A stretch of 64,000 nt of DNA from Mycobacterium sp. ACS4331 (GCF_001667265.1 NZ_LZHW01000042.1:1-64000), one strand, 5' to 3'. Positions 44,294 through 54,012 are shown, counted from the stretch's first letter. Notes: generated by a model not told the origin, from the letters alone. Translations and numbers: made by a program.

Positions 44294-45109
44294 TCATGCG
44301 TCCGCCCTGAACACCGGCCAGCACAGTTCGGTCTCCCACTGGTTCAGATCGTCTGTGTCCCAGTGGAACCGGTGATAGTACTCGCGCAGCGGTGCTGCGA
44401 CACCGATCTCGTGGCGGGTGGCGTAAGCGCCCAGTTCGCTGTACGACACATCGGCATCGTCGTGGCGGCCATGGTGGGTCAGCACCACGAGATCGACGGC
44501 CGGCAGCACCGCGGCGCGGATCCGGCCACCCGGATCTGCGGCCACGTCATCGTCGACCGGGACGAACACCGTCGCTTCACCTCGATCCCGTTCGAAGAGT
44601 TCGGAGCCGAACAGTGCGCCCGGCACACCGCGGTCGGGAGCGTTCCCTCTGGCGGCGCGCAGTTCCTCCATCGCGCCCTCCCACCACGTCGTCAGCTCCT
44701 CTCGGTCGACCGTGGCGGTGATCAGCCACACCGGAGTCGGTGGTGCCGTGCGGTGCCGGATCTTCGAGGACGCGGGCGGCCGCTCCAGAATCGCCCGCAG
44801 CGACTCCACGGCACGTGCGGTGGCGGCCAGCTGCGTTTCGAGCCTGACCAGATGCGCGGCGATCAGCGAGTTCCGCTGTTCGGGGGCCGAGGCCAGCACC
44901 GCTCGGATGTCGGGGATCGGCATGTCGAGTTCACGCAGACGCCGAACCACGACGGCCGTCGCCGCCTGCTCCGGAAGGTAGTACCGGTAACCGGTCTCGG
45001 GATCGATCCGGTCCGGCACGACGAGTCCGACCTCGTGGTAGTGGCGCAGGGTCTTGACCGTCAGTTGCGTCATCCGGGAGAAGTCGCCGATCGGCAGGAG
45101 TGTCGTCAC
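44294..45109 (-). CDS. MerR-family regulator with GyrI-like effector domain (BmrR/TipA type)
   Basis: A 271-residue regulator. The N-terminal winged helix reads LPIGDFSRMTQLTVKTLRHY and EVGLVVPDRIDPETGYRYY in the DNA-binding half (about residues 5-42), a dimerising coiled coil follows (about 75-120), and the C-terminal half is a GyrI/SOUL-like small-molecule pocket ending FHWDTDDLNQWETELCWPV. Such proteins sense drugs or aromatic ligands. GTG 45109 coincides with the predicted transcription start of a MerR-type promoter, implying a leaderless mRNA. Its stop is shared with the residual SDR frame. Confidence 0.9.
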   Translation of the reverse strand: MTTLLPIGDFSRMTQLTVKTLRHYHEVGLVVPDRIDPETGYRYYLPEQAATAVVVRRLRELDMPIPDIRAVLASAPEQRNSLIAAHLVRLETQLAATARAVESLRAILERPPASSKIRHRTAPPTPVWLITATVDREELTTWWEGAMEELRAARGNAPDRGVPGALFGSELFERDRGEATVFVPVDDDVAADPGGRIRAAVLPAVDLVVLTHHGRHDDADVSYSELGAYATRHEIGVAAPLREYYHRFHWDTDDLNQWETELCWPVFRADA

Positions 45110-45115
45110 GAGAGA

Positions 45116-45146
45116 AGTGTGGAGTCTCCCCCAACGGGAGGGTCAA
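45116..45146 (-). promoter_or_regulatory. MerR-type promoter: 19-base spacer with operator dyad, leaderless start
   Basis: On the minus strand -35 TTGACC (45141-45146) and -10 CACACT (45116-45121) are 19 bases apart, the abnormal spacing that MerR regulators correct by twisting DNA. The spacer holds a dyad (CTCCC...GGGGGAG; complete dyad spans the -35 as ACCCTCCC / GGGGGAGACT). The start seven bases past the -10 falls on GTG 45109. Strong candidate for autoregulation by the adjacent regulator. Confidence 0.65.
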
Positions 45147-45183
45147 GTTTCGCCGATGACGGCACCGGGCAGATGCTGTAACC

Positions 45184-46491
45184 ATGGCAGCAGCGACGCG
45201 TGTCCTGTGGTTCCGCCGCGATCTGCGGATCCACGACCACCCGGCCCTGCTCGCGGCCGCCGCCGTCGGCGCGGAGGTGCTCGCCTGCTACGTCCTGGAC
45301 CCGCGACTGACGGCCACCGCGGGCCCGAGGCGACTGCAGTTCCTCTACGACTCGCTGCGGGAGCTTCACGACGCGCTCGACGGGCGGCTGCTGGTGACCA
45401 GGGGCCGCGCCGAAACGCGAATCCCCCACCTGGCCAAGGCGGTTGGCGCCGAATCTGTGCACATCTCGGCGGACTGCACACCCTTCGGCATCCGTCGCGA
45501 CGACGCGGTCCGGGCCGCACTCGGGGACATCCCGCTGGAGGCGACGGGCTCGCCCTACCTGGTCTCCCCCGGCCGCGTGACCAAGGACGACGGCTCGGTC
45601 TACAAGGTCTTCACCCCCTACCACCGGCGCTGGCTCGAGCACGGCTGGCGCGCTCCCGCGACGTCGACGGCCGCCTCAGCCCGTTTCCTGTCCCCGGATG
45701 CCGTCGGCGAGAAGCCTCAACAGATCCCCGACCCCGGAACCGAGCTCAGCCTGCCCGCTGGAGAACGGGCCGCCCGCGCGCGCTGGCGCGACTTCGTCGC
45801 CGACGGTCTCGCCGACTATGCCGCAACACGGGATCGGCCCGATCTGGACGCCACCAGCCGCATGTCGGCCCACCTGCATTTCGGCACCATCCATCCGCGC
45901 ACCATGGCCGCCGACCTGACCGGCCGCGGCGACGGGCCGCGCGCGTACCTGCGAGAGCTGGCGTTCCGCGACTTCTACGCCACGGTGCTCAAGCAGTGGC
46001 CGCGCAGTGCGTGGTGGAACTTCAACTCCGCCTTCGACGCCATGCAGGTCGATGACGGCAACGACGCCGAAGAAGCGTATGCGGCGTGGAAGGCCGGGCG
46101 CACGGGATTTCCCATCGTCGACGCGGGCATGCGCCAACTGGCCGAGACCGGATTCATGCACAACCGGGTCCGGATGATCACCGCGTCATTCCTGGTCAAG
46201 GACCTGCACCTGCCGTGGCAGTGGGGCGCGCGCTGGTTCCTCGAGCAGCTGCTGGACGCCGACGTGGCCAGCAACCAGCACGGCTGGCAGTGGGCCGCGG
46301 GCACCGGCACCGACGCCGCACCGTACTTCCGGGTGTTCAACCCCGACGCCCAACGCGCCAAGTTCGACCCCACCGGTGATTACGTGCGGCGCTGGGTGCC
46401 CGAGATCGACACCGACGACTATCCGGCCCCCATCGTCGACCACGGCCAGGAGCGTCGCGAGGCGCTGCGCCGCTACGGGGAGATCAGCTGA
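45184..46491 (+). CDS. phr: Deoxyribodipyrimidine photolyase
   Basis: A 435-residue class I cryptochrome/photolyase repairing cyclobutane pyrimidine dimers with blue light. The N-terminal alpha/beta antenna domain starts VLWFRRDLRIHDHPAL. The C-terminal FAD domain includes RMSAHLHFGTIHPR, ELAFRDFYATVL, GRTGFPIVDAGMRQLAETGFMHNR (in part) and ASNQHGWQWAAGTGTDAAPYFRVFNP (in part); the Trp residues for electron transfer are retained (WPRSAWWNF, WQWG). M. tuberculosis lacks a photolyase, so this is one of the environmental-mycobacterium traits here. Divergent from the merR-like gene. Confidence 0.96.
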   Translation: MAAATRVLWFRRDLRIHDHPALLAAAAVGAEVLACYVLDPRLTATAGPRRLQFLYDSLRELHDALDGRLLVTRGRAETRIPHLAKAVGAESVHISADCTPFGIRRDDAVRAALGDIPLEATGSPYLVSPGRVTKDDGSVYKVFTPYHRRWLEHGWRAPATSTAASARFLSPDAVGEKPQQIPDPGTELSLPAGERAARARWRDFVADGLADYAATRDRPDLDATSRMSAHLHFGTIHPRTMAADLTGRGDGPRAYLRELAFRDFYATVLKQWPRSAWWNFNSAFDAMQVDDGNDAEEAYAAWKAGRTGFPIVDAGMRQLAETGFMHNRVRMITASFLVKDLHLPWQWGARWFLEQLLDADVASNQHGWQWAAGTGTDAAPYFRVFNPDAQRAKFDPTGDYVRRWVPEIDTDDYPAPIVDHGQERREALRRYGEIS

Positions 46492-46525
46492 GAACGCGCC
46501 GGGGCCGTATGCCAGAATGTCGGGC

Positions 46526-46780
46526 ATGGTCAGCACCGAAGTTGAGCGCTACAACGACGTCGATCCGGCCGACGTGCCATCGGCCAAGTGGGGCTGGAGC
46601 AGGGTCAATCACCGGACGTGGCACATCACCGGCCTGGTGATCGGGTTCTTCCTGCTCGCGATGCTGCGCGGCAACCACACCGGCAGGGTCGAGGACATCT
46701 TCCTGGTGTCGTTCGCGATTCTGGTGTTCGGTGTCGTGATCCGCGACATCTGGGGCCGCAGGCGCGGTTGGCTGCGCTGA
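46526..46780 (+). CDS. Small membrane protein (DUF2631)
   Basis: An 84-residue protein with two hydrophobic segments (ITGLVIGFFLLAML, about residues 33-46, and IFLVSFAILVFGVVI, about 55-70) and a basic C-terminus (GRRRGWLR). It matches DUF2631, a short actinobacterial family represented by Rv2876 at this locus. Function unknown. ATG 46526 is taken; ATG 46517 and GTG 46529 are alternatives. It converges on rlmN. Confidence 0.75.
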   Translation: MVSTEVERYNDVDPADVPSAKWGWSRVNHRTWHITGLVIGFFLLAMLRGNHTGRVEDIFLVSFAILVFGVVIRDIWGRRRGWLR

Positions 46781-46793
46781 CGCGCGGCCCCTT

Positions 46794-47885
46794 CTAACCT
46801 TCGGCCGCCAACTGGCCGCACGCGGCCGCGATCTCCTGCCCGCGCGTGTCCCGCACGGTGCACGACACCCCCTTGGCGCGCACGCGGCGGACGAACTCCC
46901 GCTCGACGGGCTTGGGGCTGGCATCCCACTGACTGCCCGGGGTCGGGTTCAGCGGGATCAGGTTCACGTGCACGAGCGGCCCGAAGACCGCATGCAGTTT
47001 CCTGCCCAGCAGGTCCGCCCGCCAGGGCTGATCGTTGACGTCCCGGATCAGGGCGTACTCGATCGAGACCCGGCGTCCCGTCACATCGGCGTAGTACCGC
47101 GCGGCCGCCAGCGCCTCATCCACGGTCCAGCGGTTGTTCACGGGCACCAGGGTGTCGCGCAGTTCGTCGTCGGGTGTGTGCAGCGACAACGCCAGCGTCA
47201 CCCCGAGGTTCTCATCGGCCAGTCGACGAATGGCCGGCGCCAGGCCCACGGTCGACACCGTCACCGACCGCGCGGAGATCCCGAAGCCGTTGGGCGGCGC
47301 CTCGATGATGCGGCGGACGGCGGCCAGCACCCGGTTGTAGTTGGCGAGCGGCTCGCCCATGCCCATGAACACGATGTTGGACAGCCGGCCGTCGAACTCG
47401 TCGCGCATCGTGGCGGCCGCACTGCGCACCTGCTCGACGATCTCGGCGGTCGAGAGGTTGCGCGTCAGCCCGCCCTGTCCCGTCGCGCAGAACGGACAGG
47501 CCATACCGCAGCCGGCCTGTGAGGAGATGCACACCGTCGCGCGATCCGGGTAACGCATCAGCACGGACTCGAACGTGGTGCCGTCTCCGGCCCGCCACAA
47601 CGTCTTTCGGGTCTCCCCGGCGTCGCACTGGATCTGGCGCAGCGGTGTCAGCAGCGTCGGGAACAGAGCCTCGGCCACCTGCTCACGCACCGCGGCGGGC
47701 AGGTCCGTCATCTCCCGGGGGTCGGCGATCAACCGCCCGTAGTACTGGTTGGCCAACTGCTTGGCGCGGAACGCGGGCAGGCCCAGTTCGGCTACGGCCT
47801 CGGCCCGACCGCGCTCATCGAGGTCGGCGAAATGCCGGGGCGGCAGTGCCCGGCGCGGAGCTTCGAAGACCAGTTCCTGTTTCAT
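46794..47885 (-). CDS. rlmN: 23S rRNA (A2503-C2)/tRNA (A37-C2) methyltransferase
   Basis: A 363-residue radical-SAM enzyme methylating A2503 of 23S rRNA and A37 of some tRNAs. The cluster motif CxxxCxxC is present as [14 protein letters not shown] (about residue 125). [10 protein letters not shown] marks the SAM-binding loop, and the C-terminal catalytic Cys lies in [11 protein letters not shown]. Intact here, whereas the region is annotated as two genes (Rv2879c/Rv2880c) in M. tuberculosis. ATG overlaps the LysR stop (ATGA). Confidence 0.96.
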   Translation of the reverse strand: MKQELVFEAPRRALPPRHFADLDERGRAEAVAELGLPAFRAKQLANQYYGRLIADPREMTDLPAAVREQVAEALFPTLLTPLRQIQCDAGETRKTLWRAGDGTTFESVLMRYPDRATVCISSQAGCGMACPFCATGQGGLTRNLSTAEIVEQVRSAAATMRDEFDGRLSNIVFMGMGEPLANYNRVLAAVRRIIEAPPNGFGISARSVTVSTVGLAPAIRRLADENLGVTLALSLHTPDDELRDTLVPVNNRWTVDEALAAARYYADVTGRRVSIEYALIRDVNDQPWRADLLGRKLHAVFGPLVHVNLIPLNPTPGSQWDASPKPVEREFVRRVRAKGVSCTVRDTRGQEIAAACGQLAAEG

Positions 47886-48751
47886 GCGGACACCTTCGCG
47901 ACGACCTCGGCGTTGAGCAGTTCGCGCACGGCGGCCTCGACGGTCTCGAGCAGGCTCGGGTCAACCCCGGGCCGGCCCCGCACGAACACCGAGGCCCGGT
48001 TGGCCTCGGGCAGACCCTCGGCCACACACAGGCCGTCGGGCAGTCGCCCGATCACGGGCATCAGGGCCACCCCCAGTCCGGAGCGCACGGCCGAAGCCAG
48101 CCCGGAGAGGTCCGAGCACTCCGCGACGATCGCATAGGACGTGCCGATCGTGTCGAGGGCCGCGAAGGTCGGCTCCCGCAGCGTGCACGGTTCCGAGTAG
48201 ACGACAAGGGGCAGCGGGCCCGTCTCCGGGACGGTGAACCCGCGCGCCGAGATCCAGCGCAGCGGCGCCAGGCCCGATGCGTTCGAGCGGTCCCAGCCGG
48301 CCCCGTCGAGCAGCACCGCCAGGTCGACGGTTCCGTGCTCGATGGCGTCGGCGAGCGTGACGTTGCGATCGAGCCGGAACCGAACGCGCCACGCGGGAAG
48401 CCGTTCACTGAGCGCATCGGTCAGGCCCGGCAGCATCACGTCGGCACCGTGTTCGGTGGCGCCGATCGTCAGCACCTTCTCCTGGGTCGCGCCGAGATCC
48501 GCCAGCGCCGCGTCGTGGGCGGCCAGGATGCGGCGTGCGTGCACGACGACCCGGTGGCCGACCTCGGTGAACACCGTCCCTCGGCCGGACCGCTCGACGA
48601 TGGGCGCCCCGACGACCCCCTCGATGCGGCGGACATGCTGGCTCACCGCCGATTGAGTCAGGTGCAGGACGGCGGCGGCGCGGTGGAATCCTCCACAGTC
48701 GGCCACCGCGACGACGCTGCGCAGCGGGGCGATGTCGAGGACCTCAGGCAT
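47882..48751 (-). CDS. LysR-family transcriptional regulator
   Basis: A 289-residue LysR regulator: N-terminal winged helix ([35 protein letters not shown], key part [20 protein letters not shown]) and a C-terminal periplasmic-binding-like effector domain (from about residue 90). ATG 48751 is used; the frame is open to 48787. It is fused operonically to rlmN (4-base overlap) rather than divergent from a target, which is unusual for this family. A 24-base dyad lies just upstream. Target genes are unknown. Confidence 0.9.
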   Translation of the reverse strand: MPEVLDIAPLRSVVAVADCGGFHRAAAVLHLTQSAVSQHVRRIEGVVGAPIVERSGRGTVFTEVGHRVVVHARRILAAHDAALADLGATQEKVLTIGATEHGADVMLPGLTDALSERLPAWRVRFRLDRNVTLADAIEHGTVDLAVLLDGAGWDRSNASGLAPLRWISARGFTVPETGPLPLVVYSEPCTLREPTFAALDTIGTSYAIVAECSDLSGLASAVRSGLGVALMPVIGRLPDGLCVAEGLPEANRASVFVRGRPGVDPSLLETVEAAVRELLNAEVVAKVSA

Positions 48752-48771
48752 TGCGACAACGGTACTCTGAT

Positions 48772-48795
48772 CAGCAGATTCGATCAATTCTGCTG
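48772..48795. promoter_or_regulatory. 24-base near-perfect palindrome upstream of lysR-rlmN (candidate LysR operator)
   Basis: CAGCAGA (48772-48778) and TCTGCTG (48789-48795) are perfect complements. Across the full 24 bases 10 of 12 positions are paired, with an AT-rich centre (TTCGATCAA) of the T-N11-A kind bound by LysR proteins. It sits 21 bases before the lysR ATG, suited to negative autoregulation. Confidence 0.6.
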
Positions 48796-48851
48796 GACTT
48801 CGTCACCGATGCGCCCGCAACCGATCAGAGATGATGATCAATGGTGATCGG

Positions 48852-49718
48852 TCACACCAGAAGCGTCAGGACGATCCAGGTCGCGGTCGCCGACGGCAGG
48901 ATCGAGTCGATGCGGTCCATGATGCCGCCGTGACCGGGAAGCAGCGTGCCCATGTCCTTGATGCCCAAGTCGCGTTTGACCTGGGACTCGACCAGGTCGC
49001 CGAGTGTGCCCGTGATCACCAGGAAGATGCCGAGCGGGATGCCGACCCAGGCGGGCTTGTCCAGCAGGAAGGCGACCGCCACCACCGCCATCGCGGTGCC
49101 GCACACCAACGATCCCGCGAAGCCCTCCCAGGACTTCTTCGGGCTGATCGCCGGCACCATGGTGTGCCTGCCGAACAGCACCCCGGCGGCGTAGCCGCCG
49201 ATGTCGGAGAACACCACGGGCAGCAGCAGGCAGAAGACCCGCGCCCAACCGTCCTCGGGATAGATCAGCAGCACACCGAACGCCCCGAACAGCGGAATCC
49301 AGGCGGCCAGGAAGACCGTGACCGAGACGTCGCGCAGGTAATTCTCGGGTGCGCTCTTGAGCCCCTGGGACAGCAGCCGCCAGACGAGGCAGACCAGGAC
49401 CGTCCCGCCGAATCCGCCGAGCGCACCGGCCACGCCGAAGGGCCAGGTCAGCCAGATCATCGCCTGGCCGCCGACCAGCAGGGGCACGATGGGGATGGAG
49501 TAGCCGCCGTCGCGGAGTCGGCGCACCACCTCATGGGTGGCGATCGCGATGGCCACCGCGACGACGCCGATCCAGACGTAGGGCGCCAGAAGCAGGATTG
49601 CGATCAGGCCGCCGCCGAGGGCGGCTCCGACGGCGATGGCCGCCGGCAGGTTGCGGCCGGCACGGGACGCCTTGGGTGACGGCTCGGTGGACGACTGACC
49701 GGTGTCGGTTTCAGCCAC
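48852..49718 (-). CDS. cdsA: Phosphatidate cytidylyltransferase (CDP-diacylglycerol synthase)
   Basis: A 288-residue membrane enzyme making CDP-diacylglycerol, precursor of PI, PIMs, cardiolipin and PE. After about 25 polar residues come roughly eight hydrophobic helices. The CDP-DG synthase signature is at the C-terminus: GDLVESQVKRDLGIKDMG and GGIMDRIDS. The start GTG 49718 lies 19 bases after the frr stop and gives the conserved N-terminus; no clear Shine-Dalgarno. It completes the pyrH-frr-cdsA order seen across mycobacteria. Confidence 0.95.
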   Translation of the reverse strand: MAETDTGQSSTEPSPKASRAGRNLPAAIAVGAALGGGLIAILLLAPYVWIGVVAVAIAIATHEVVRRLRDGGYSIPIVPLLVGGQAMIWLTWPFGVAGALGGFGGTVLVCLVWRLLSQGLKSAPENYLRDVSVTVFLAAWIPLFGAFGVLLIYPEDGWARVFCLLLPVVFSDIGGYAAGVLFGRHTMVPAISPKKSWEGFAGSLVCGTAMAVVAVAFLLDKPAWVGIPLGIFLVITGTLGDLVESQVKRDLGIKDMGTLLPGHGGIMDRIDSILPSATATWIVLTLLV

Positions 49719-49737
49719 GGGAATGGTTGCTGGAGGG

Positions 49738-50295
49738 TCAGACCTCCAGCAGTTCACCTTCCTTGTGCTTGACCAGTTCATCGATCTGGCTGACGTACTG
49801 CGCCGTGCTCTTGTCCAGATCCTTCTCAGCCCGGCCGACCTCGTCCTCGCCCGCTTCGCCGTCCTTCTTGATCCTGCCCAGCTCCTCCATGGCCTTGCGG
49901 CGGATGTTGCGCACCGCGACCCTGGCGTCCTCACCCTTGCCCTTGGCCTGCTTGACCAGTTCCCGCCGGCGCTCTTCGGTCAGCTGCGGGATGGCGATCC
50001 GGATGACGCTGCCGTCGTTGGACGGGTTCACCCCCAGGTCGGAGTTGCGGATCGCGTCCTCGATGCTGCGCAGCTGCGACGCCTCGTAGGGCTTGATCAC
50101 CACGAGCCGGGGCTCGGGAACGTTGATGCTCGACAGCTGGGTGATGGGCGTCATCGAACCGTAGTAGTCGATGTTGATGCGGGAGAACATGCCCGGATTC
50201 GCGCGGCCGGTCCGAATGGACGCAAGGTCATCCCTCGCGACCGCCACGGCCTTCTCCATCTTCTCCTCGGCATCGAACAGTGCCTCGTCGATCAC
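49738..50295 (-). CDS. frr: Ribosome recycling factor
   Basis: A 185-residue protein with the RRF head: [20 protein letters not shown] near residue 30 and the basic helix [28 protein letters not shown] (key residues RREL and RNIRR). It acts with EF-G to split post-termination ribosomes. Start is GTG 50295. The 41-base gap to pyrH and 19-base gap to cdsA place it mid-operon. Confidence 0.97.
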   Translation of the reverse strand: MIDEALFDAEEKMEKAVAVARDDLASIRTGRANPGMFSRINIDYYGSMTPITQLSSINVPEPRLVVIKPYEASQLRSIEDAIRNSDLGVNPSNDGSVIRIAIPQLTEERRRELVKQAKGKGEDARVAVRNIRRKAMEELGRIKKDGEAGEDEVGRAEKDLDKSTAQYVSQIDELVKHKEGELLEV

Positions 50296-50336
50296 CGTCT
50301 CTTCTCCCGTCGTTCCGCTGCCCGCCCGGCGTCCAC

Positions 50337-51083
50337 CTAGGTGGTGACCAGTGTTCCGATCTTCTCACCTGCGACTGCCCGGGCGATATTGCCGTCGGTC
50401 AACAGATTGAACACCAGGATCGGCATGCCATTGTCCATGCACAGACTAAACGCGGTGGCATCAGCCACCCGCAGACCGCGGTCGATGACCTCACGGTGGG
50501 TGATCGCGGTCAACAGCTGCGCCTCGGGGTTGGTCCGGGGGTCATCGGTGTACACCCCGTCGACCGCCTTGGCCATCAGAACCACCTCGGCACCGATCTC
50601 CAGCGCGCGCTGCGCCGCCGTCGTGTCGGTGGAGAAGTACGGCAGGCCCATACCTGCGCCGAAGATGACCACGCGCCCCTTCTCGAGGTGCCGAACCGCC
50701 CGCAACGGGAGGTAGGGCTCGGCGACCTGGCCCATCGTGATCGCGGTCTGCACCCGGGTGTCGATGCCCTCCTTCTGCAGGAAGTCCTGCAACGCAAGGC
50801 TGTTCATCACCGTGCCGAGCATGCCCATGTAGTCGCTGCGCGTGCGCTCCATGCCGCGCTGCTGCAGCTGGGCGCCGCGGAAGAAGTTTCCGCCGCCGAT
50901 GACCACCGCGACTTGGGCGCCGCTGCGCACCACCTCGGCGATCTGACGCGCCACCAGTGCGACCACATCCGGGTCCAGGCCCACCTGGCCGCCGCCGAAC
51001 ATCTCACCACCGAGCTTGAGCAGCACCCGCGAGTACTTGGGGCGCAGTGCTGATGTGTTGCCGGTGGTGCTGGGCTCCCCCAT
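50337..51083 (-). CDS. pyrH: Uridylate kinase
   Basis: A 248-residue UMP kinase of the amino-acid-kinase fold, converting UMP to UDP. The ATP/UMP-binding glycine loops are [11 protein letters not shown] and [12 protein letters not shown]; the C-terminal motif [11 protein letters not shown] and the acidic YTDDPRTNP complete the pattern. ATG 51083 follows GAGGAGG by about ten bases; the long upstream extension is not used. It heads pyrH-frr-cdsA. Confidence 0.96.
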   Translation of the reverse strand: MGEPSTTGNTSALRPKYSRVLLKLGGEMFGGGQVGLDPDVVALVARQIAEVVRSGAQVAVVIGGGNFFRGAQLQQRGMERTRSDYMGMLGTVMNSLALQDFLQKEGIDTRVQTAITMGQVAEPYLPLRAVRHLEKGRVVIFGAGMGLPYFSTDTTAAQRALEIGAEVVLMAKAVDGVYTDDPRTNPEAQLLTAITHREVIDRGLRVADATAFSLCMDNGMPILVFNLLTDGNIARAVAGEKIGTLVTT

Positions 51084-51221
51084 GGGACTCGGCCTCCTCG
51101 CATGACAGTGCCATCCGGCCATCCGTTGTCCGCTGAACGGCCTCAACCATCCTGCCTCATCGGCGTCGGAAAATTGGGCGCGGGGCGGAATGGGTCGGCC
51201 CCGCGTGGCGTTCGTCTCCCT

Positions 51222-51923
51222 ATGGACCTCTCCGCTTCGACAGCATTGATCACCGGCGCCAACCGCGGCTTGGGCGCTGCGTTCGCCCGCGACCTCGTCG
51301 CCAGGGGCGCCCGGGTGTACGGCGGTGCCCGCAACCCGGACTCCGTGACGATCGACGGCGTGATCCCGGTGCGCGTCGACACCACCGATCCGTCCTCGAT
51401 CGCGGCGGCCGCAGCCCAGGCGGGTGACGTCACCCTCCTGGTCAACAACGCCGGCATCGCCCGCGACGTCGATCTGCTCACCGGCGACCTCGCGGACGCG
51501 CGCGCCGAACTCGAGACCAACTACTTCGGCACGCTGGAGATGATCCGCGCGTTCGTGCCCGTCCTCGAATCCAACGGCGGGGGCGCGATCCTCAATGTGC
51601 TGTCGGTGCTGTCCTGGCTGAGCTCGCCCGACACCGGCGGCTACTGCGCGGCCAAGTCGGCGGAGTGGTCGATGACCAACTCCGTGCGCGCGCAGTTGGC
51701 CGGCCGCGGCATCGCGGTGACCGCCCTGCACGTGGGACTCATGGCCACCGACATGGCTGCCAACTTCGATCAGCCCAAATCGGATCCCGCCGAGGTCGCA
51801 CGTCTTGCCCTCGACGGCGTGGCCGCCGGCGAATATGAGGTGCTGGCCGACGACATGAGCCGCCACGTGCGGGCGAATCTGTCCTCCGGGGTCGCCGCCC
51901 TCTACCCCAGCCTGGTCGGCTGA
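51222..51923 (+). CDS. Short-chain dehydrogenase/reductase
   Basis: A 233-residue SDR with TGANRGLG (about residues 11-18), LVNNAGIA, the catalytic Ser in VLSVLSW and YCAAKSAEW as YxxxK, and a C-terminal tail without a membrane anchor. The short beta-2 loop GGARNP favours NADP(H). Start ATG 51222. It is divergent from pyrH and converges on the copper amine oxidase gene (six bases between). No specific substrate can be named. Confidence 0.85.
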   Translation: MDLSASTALITGANRGLGAAFARDLVARGARVYGGARNPDSVTIDGVIPVRVDTTDPSSIAAAAAQAGDVTLLVNNAGIARDVDLLTGDLADARAELETNYFGTLEMIRAFVPVLESNGGGAILNVLSVLSWLSSPDTGGYCAAKSAEWSMTNSVRAQLAGRGIAVTALHVGLMATDMAANFDQPKSDPAEVARLALDGVAAGEYEVLADDMSRHVRANLSSGVAALYPSLVG

Positions 51924-51929
51924 ACGCAC

Positions 51930-53897
51930 TCAGTTCGCATGGCACCCCTTCGGCGGTGACGGCGGAAGGTCCAGCGCGGGGTTGCCGTCGAAGAAGCCGA
52001 CGGGCTTGAGCTTGAATCCGGTGTAGTGGCACGGCATGACGGGCCAGTCCTCCGGGCACACCACGTGATGGGCGCCCACGGTGTACCAGAGCACCAGATC
52101 GGTGTTCTCCAGCGGTGCGTCGTCAGCGACATACTGCGGCAGGCCCTGCGCCTCGGCACACTGGTACATGTAGTCGCCCGCGGCGTAGCGCTCGGCGGCG
52201 TCGTACTTCGTCACCCACAGGTTGTGCTGCACGAACCGCGCGCGGTCGTAGATGACCGAGCCCTCCTGAACCATCACCGGGACGATGTCCTTGGGCATCA
52301 GCTTGTAACCGACCGGACTGCCGAATTCGTTGAGGCTGTTGGGGTTGACCACCTTCCAGTACCTCCCGGTGGTGTGCTCCCAGTCCCGCGCACCCTCGGC
52401 CTCCGACGCCACCAGCGTGTCGCGGGTGATCCATGCGTTGTGGTGCGGGTTCAGCTCGGGGTCTGGTTCGGGGATCGAATCCACTTCGTAGACACTGTTT
52501 CCCGGGCCGTCGACGTTCATGTCGAGCCGGAAGTTGAAGAAGTGCTGATGGTTTGGACCGTACATGCCCGGCGCGACCATCTTGCCCCACCGCGGCGTCT
52601 CACCGTCGGCGACGGCCCCGGTGGTCAGCACGCCCGTCAGCTTCACCTCGACCTCGATCGAGGCGTCGTTGTAGAAGTACCAGAAGAAGCCGTACTCGTA
52701 GTTGCCGACGGTGCAGATCATCGAGATCACCAGCCGCCGCGACCGCCTCACCTCGACCTCGCCCGTGCGGAAGTCGGTGTGCTTCCAGGAGATTCCGAAG
52801 TCCTCCTCGTGCATACAGATCGCATTGGGGATGGTGACGGCGTTACCGTCGGAATCGTTGACCGTGCCGTCGAAGTAGAAGATCTCACCGAGGCAGTCAC
52901 AGCCGAGTCGAAGCGGGTTGGCCGAGAAGCCCATCCCCACCTCGCCCATGTCGAACACATTCTTGTTCCAGTGGGTGGGCGCCGAATCCCCGTAGGGCAC
53001 CACCATCTCCGACAGCGCACCGCGGTACATGATGGGACGCACCCGGCCCCGGTCGGTGTAGCTCACATCGTGGATCGTCAGGCCCTCCCGCGGGTTGAAC
53101 CCGATCCGCAGCGACCACTTCTGCCAGGTGACGTTCCAGCCGTCCACCGAGAAGCTGGGCCCGTCGGGCTGGACGATCTCGATGGGCTTGACGTCGTCGC
53201 GGAATTCCGTGAACGCGGGCCGGTTGTCCGCGTCGAACATGAACCCCCCGGTGTAGTTGCCGGCCTTGGTCGGCAACGGGACGGCGCCGTGGTCCTCGAT
53301 GTCGAGCACCGTCATCGTGTCGAGGTCGAACCTCACGATCAGGCCCTCGACCGGTCGGGCGTAGCCGTTCTCCGAGGGCGCAGACCGGATGAACGTGAGC
53401 GGACGGCACACCAGAGGTGAGTTCTCGTAGTCGTCCTGCGGGCCGTAGTAGCCCGCGGGCCACGGGTCGATCATCGCGAGGCTGAAGTCGGTGACGCCGC
53501 GTCGCAGCAGAGCCTCCTGCCACCGGGGATCCTCCCGAACCTTCTCCTCGACGCCGGTCATGTGCTCGACGAGATAGGACGGGAATCGGCCCGGCACGGC
53601 CTTCCAGGAGTCGACGGTGCCGGCGGGCACGTCGACGACCGCCTCGTAGATCGTCTTGGCGTCGTACATCGTCAGAAACGCCCGTCTGGGTACGGGAAGC
53701 TCCGGATCGAACGTCAGCGTCGCGGTCTTCTCCGGTTCAGCCAACTGGATCATCACGAACTTCAATGTCGGCGTGCTGTACTGAGATTCCGTGACAATCC
53801 GGGCCGCCGCCTCAATCTCGGCCCCCGTCAGTGGGTCCAGCGGATGGGGCGTTGCGGCGGTGTCCTCGACCTTCGCGATCGTGCTGTCCATCGTCAT
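51930..53897 (-). CDS. Copper-containing primary amine oxidase (TPQ cofactor)
   Basis: A 655-residue amine oxidase. The cofactor tyrosine lies in TVGNYEYGF (consensus T-x-x-N-Y-D/E-Y/N), about residue 395, where the first Tyr self-processes to topaquinone. The copper-ligand pair is in NHQHFFNF, about residue 450. Domains N2/N3 precede (FVMIQLAEPEKTATL; YEAVVDV). The product is aldehyde plus ammonia and hydrogen peroxide from a primary amine such as tyramine or phenylethylamine. ATG 53897 has AGGAGG upstream. It ends a unit with an APC permease and an ABC transporter. Confidence 0.94.
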   Translation of the reverse strand: MTMDSTIAKVEDTAATPHPLDPLTGAEIEAAARIVTESQYSTPTLKFVMIQLAEPEKTATLTFDPELPVPRRAFLTMYDAKTIYEAVVDVPAGTVDSWKAVPGRFPSYLVEHMTGVEEKVREDPRWQEALLRRGVTDFSLAMIDPWPAGYYGPQDDYENSPLVCRPLTFIRSAPSENGYARPVEGLIVRFDLDTMTVLDIEDHGAVPLPTKAGNYTGGFMFDADNRPAFTEFRDDVKPIEIVQPDGPSFSVDGWNVTWQKWSLRIGFNPREGLTIHDVSYTDRGRVRPIMYRGALSEMVVPYGDSAPTHWNKNVFDMGEVGMGFSANPLRLGCDCLGEIFYFDGTVNDSDGNAVTIPNAICMHEEDFGISWKHTDFRTGEVEVRRSRRLVISMICTVGNYEYGFFWYFYNDASIEVEVKLTGVLTTGAVADGETPRWGKMVAPGMYGPNHQHFFNFRLDMNVDGPGNSVYEVDSIPEPDPELNPHHNAWITRDTLVASEAEGARDWEHTTGRYWKVVNPNSLNEFGSPVGYKLMPKDIVPVMVQEGSVIYDRARFVQHNLWVTKYDAAERYAAGDYMYQCAEAQGLPQYVADDAPLENTDLVLWYTVGAHHVVCPEDWPVMPCHYTGFKLKPVGFFDGNPALDLPPSPPKGCHAN

Positions 53898-53919
53898 TGG
53901 AAAATGCGCCTCCTGATGT

Positions 53920-53948
53920 GGTTCGACTGAAATATGGTCGGACGAACC
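53920..53948. promoter_or_regulatory. Inverted repeat between permease and amine oxidase genes
   Basis: GGTTCG (53920-53925) and CGAACC (53943-53948) flank a 17-base AT-richer spacer containing AAATAT, in the 115-base gap upstream of the amine oxidase. It may be an operator for a separate promoter or a weak hairpin; context does not decide. Confidence 0.3.
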
Positions 53949-54012
53949 GGTTTCACGCGGCGCCGCGTGCGATGTCCGCCAGGTAAACTCCGCACTCCCC
54001 CGTTATCCTGAC

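Noticed and set aside
51110..51127. Tandem CCATCCG repeats upstream of pyrH
   Set aside because: Only two short copies with no dyad or nearby promoter; too little for a regulatory claim.
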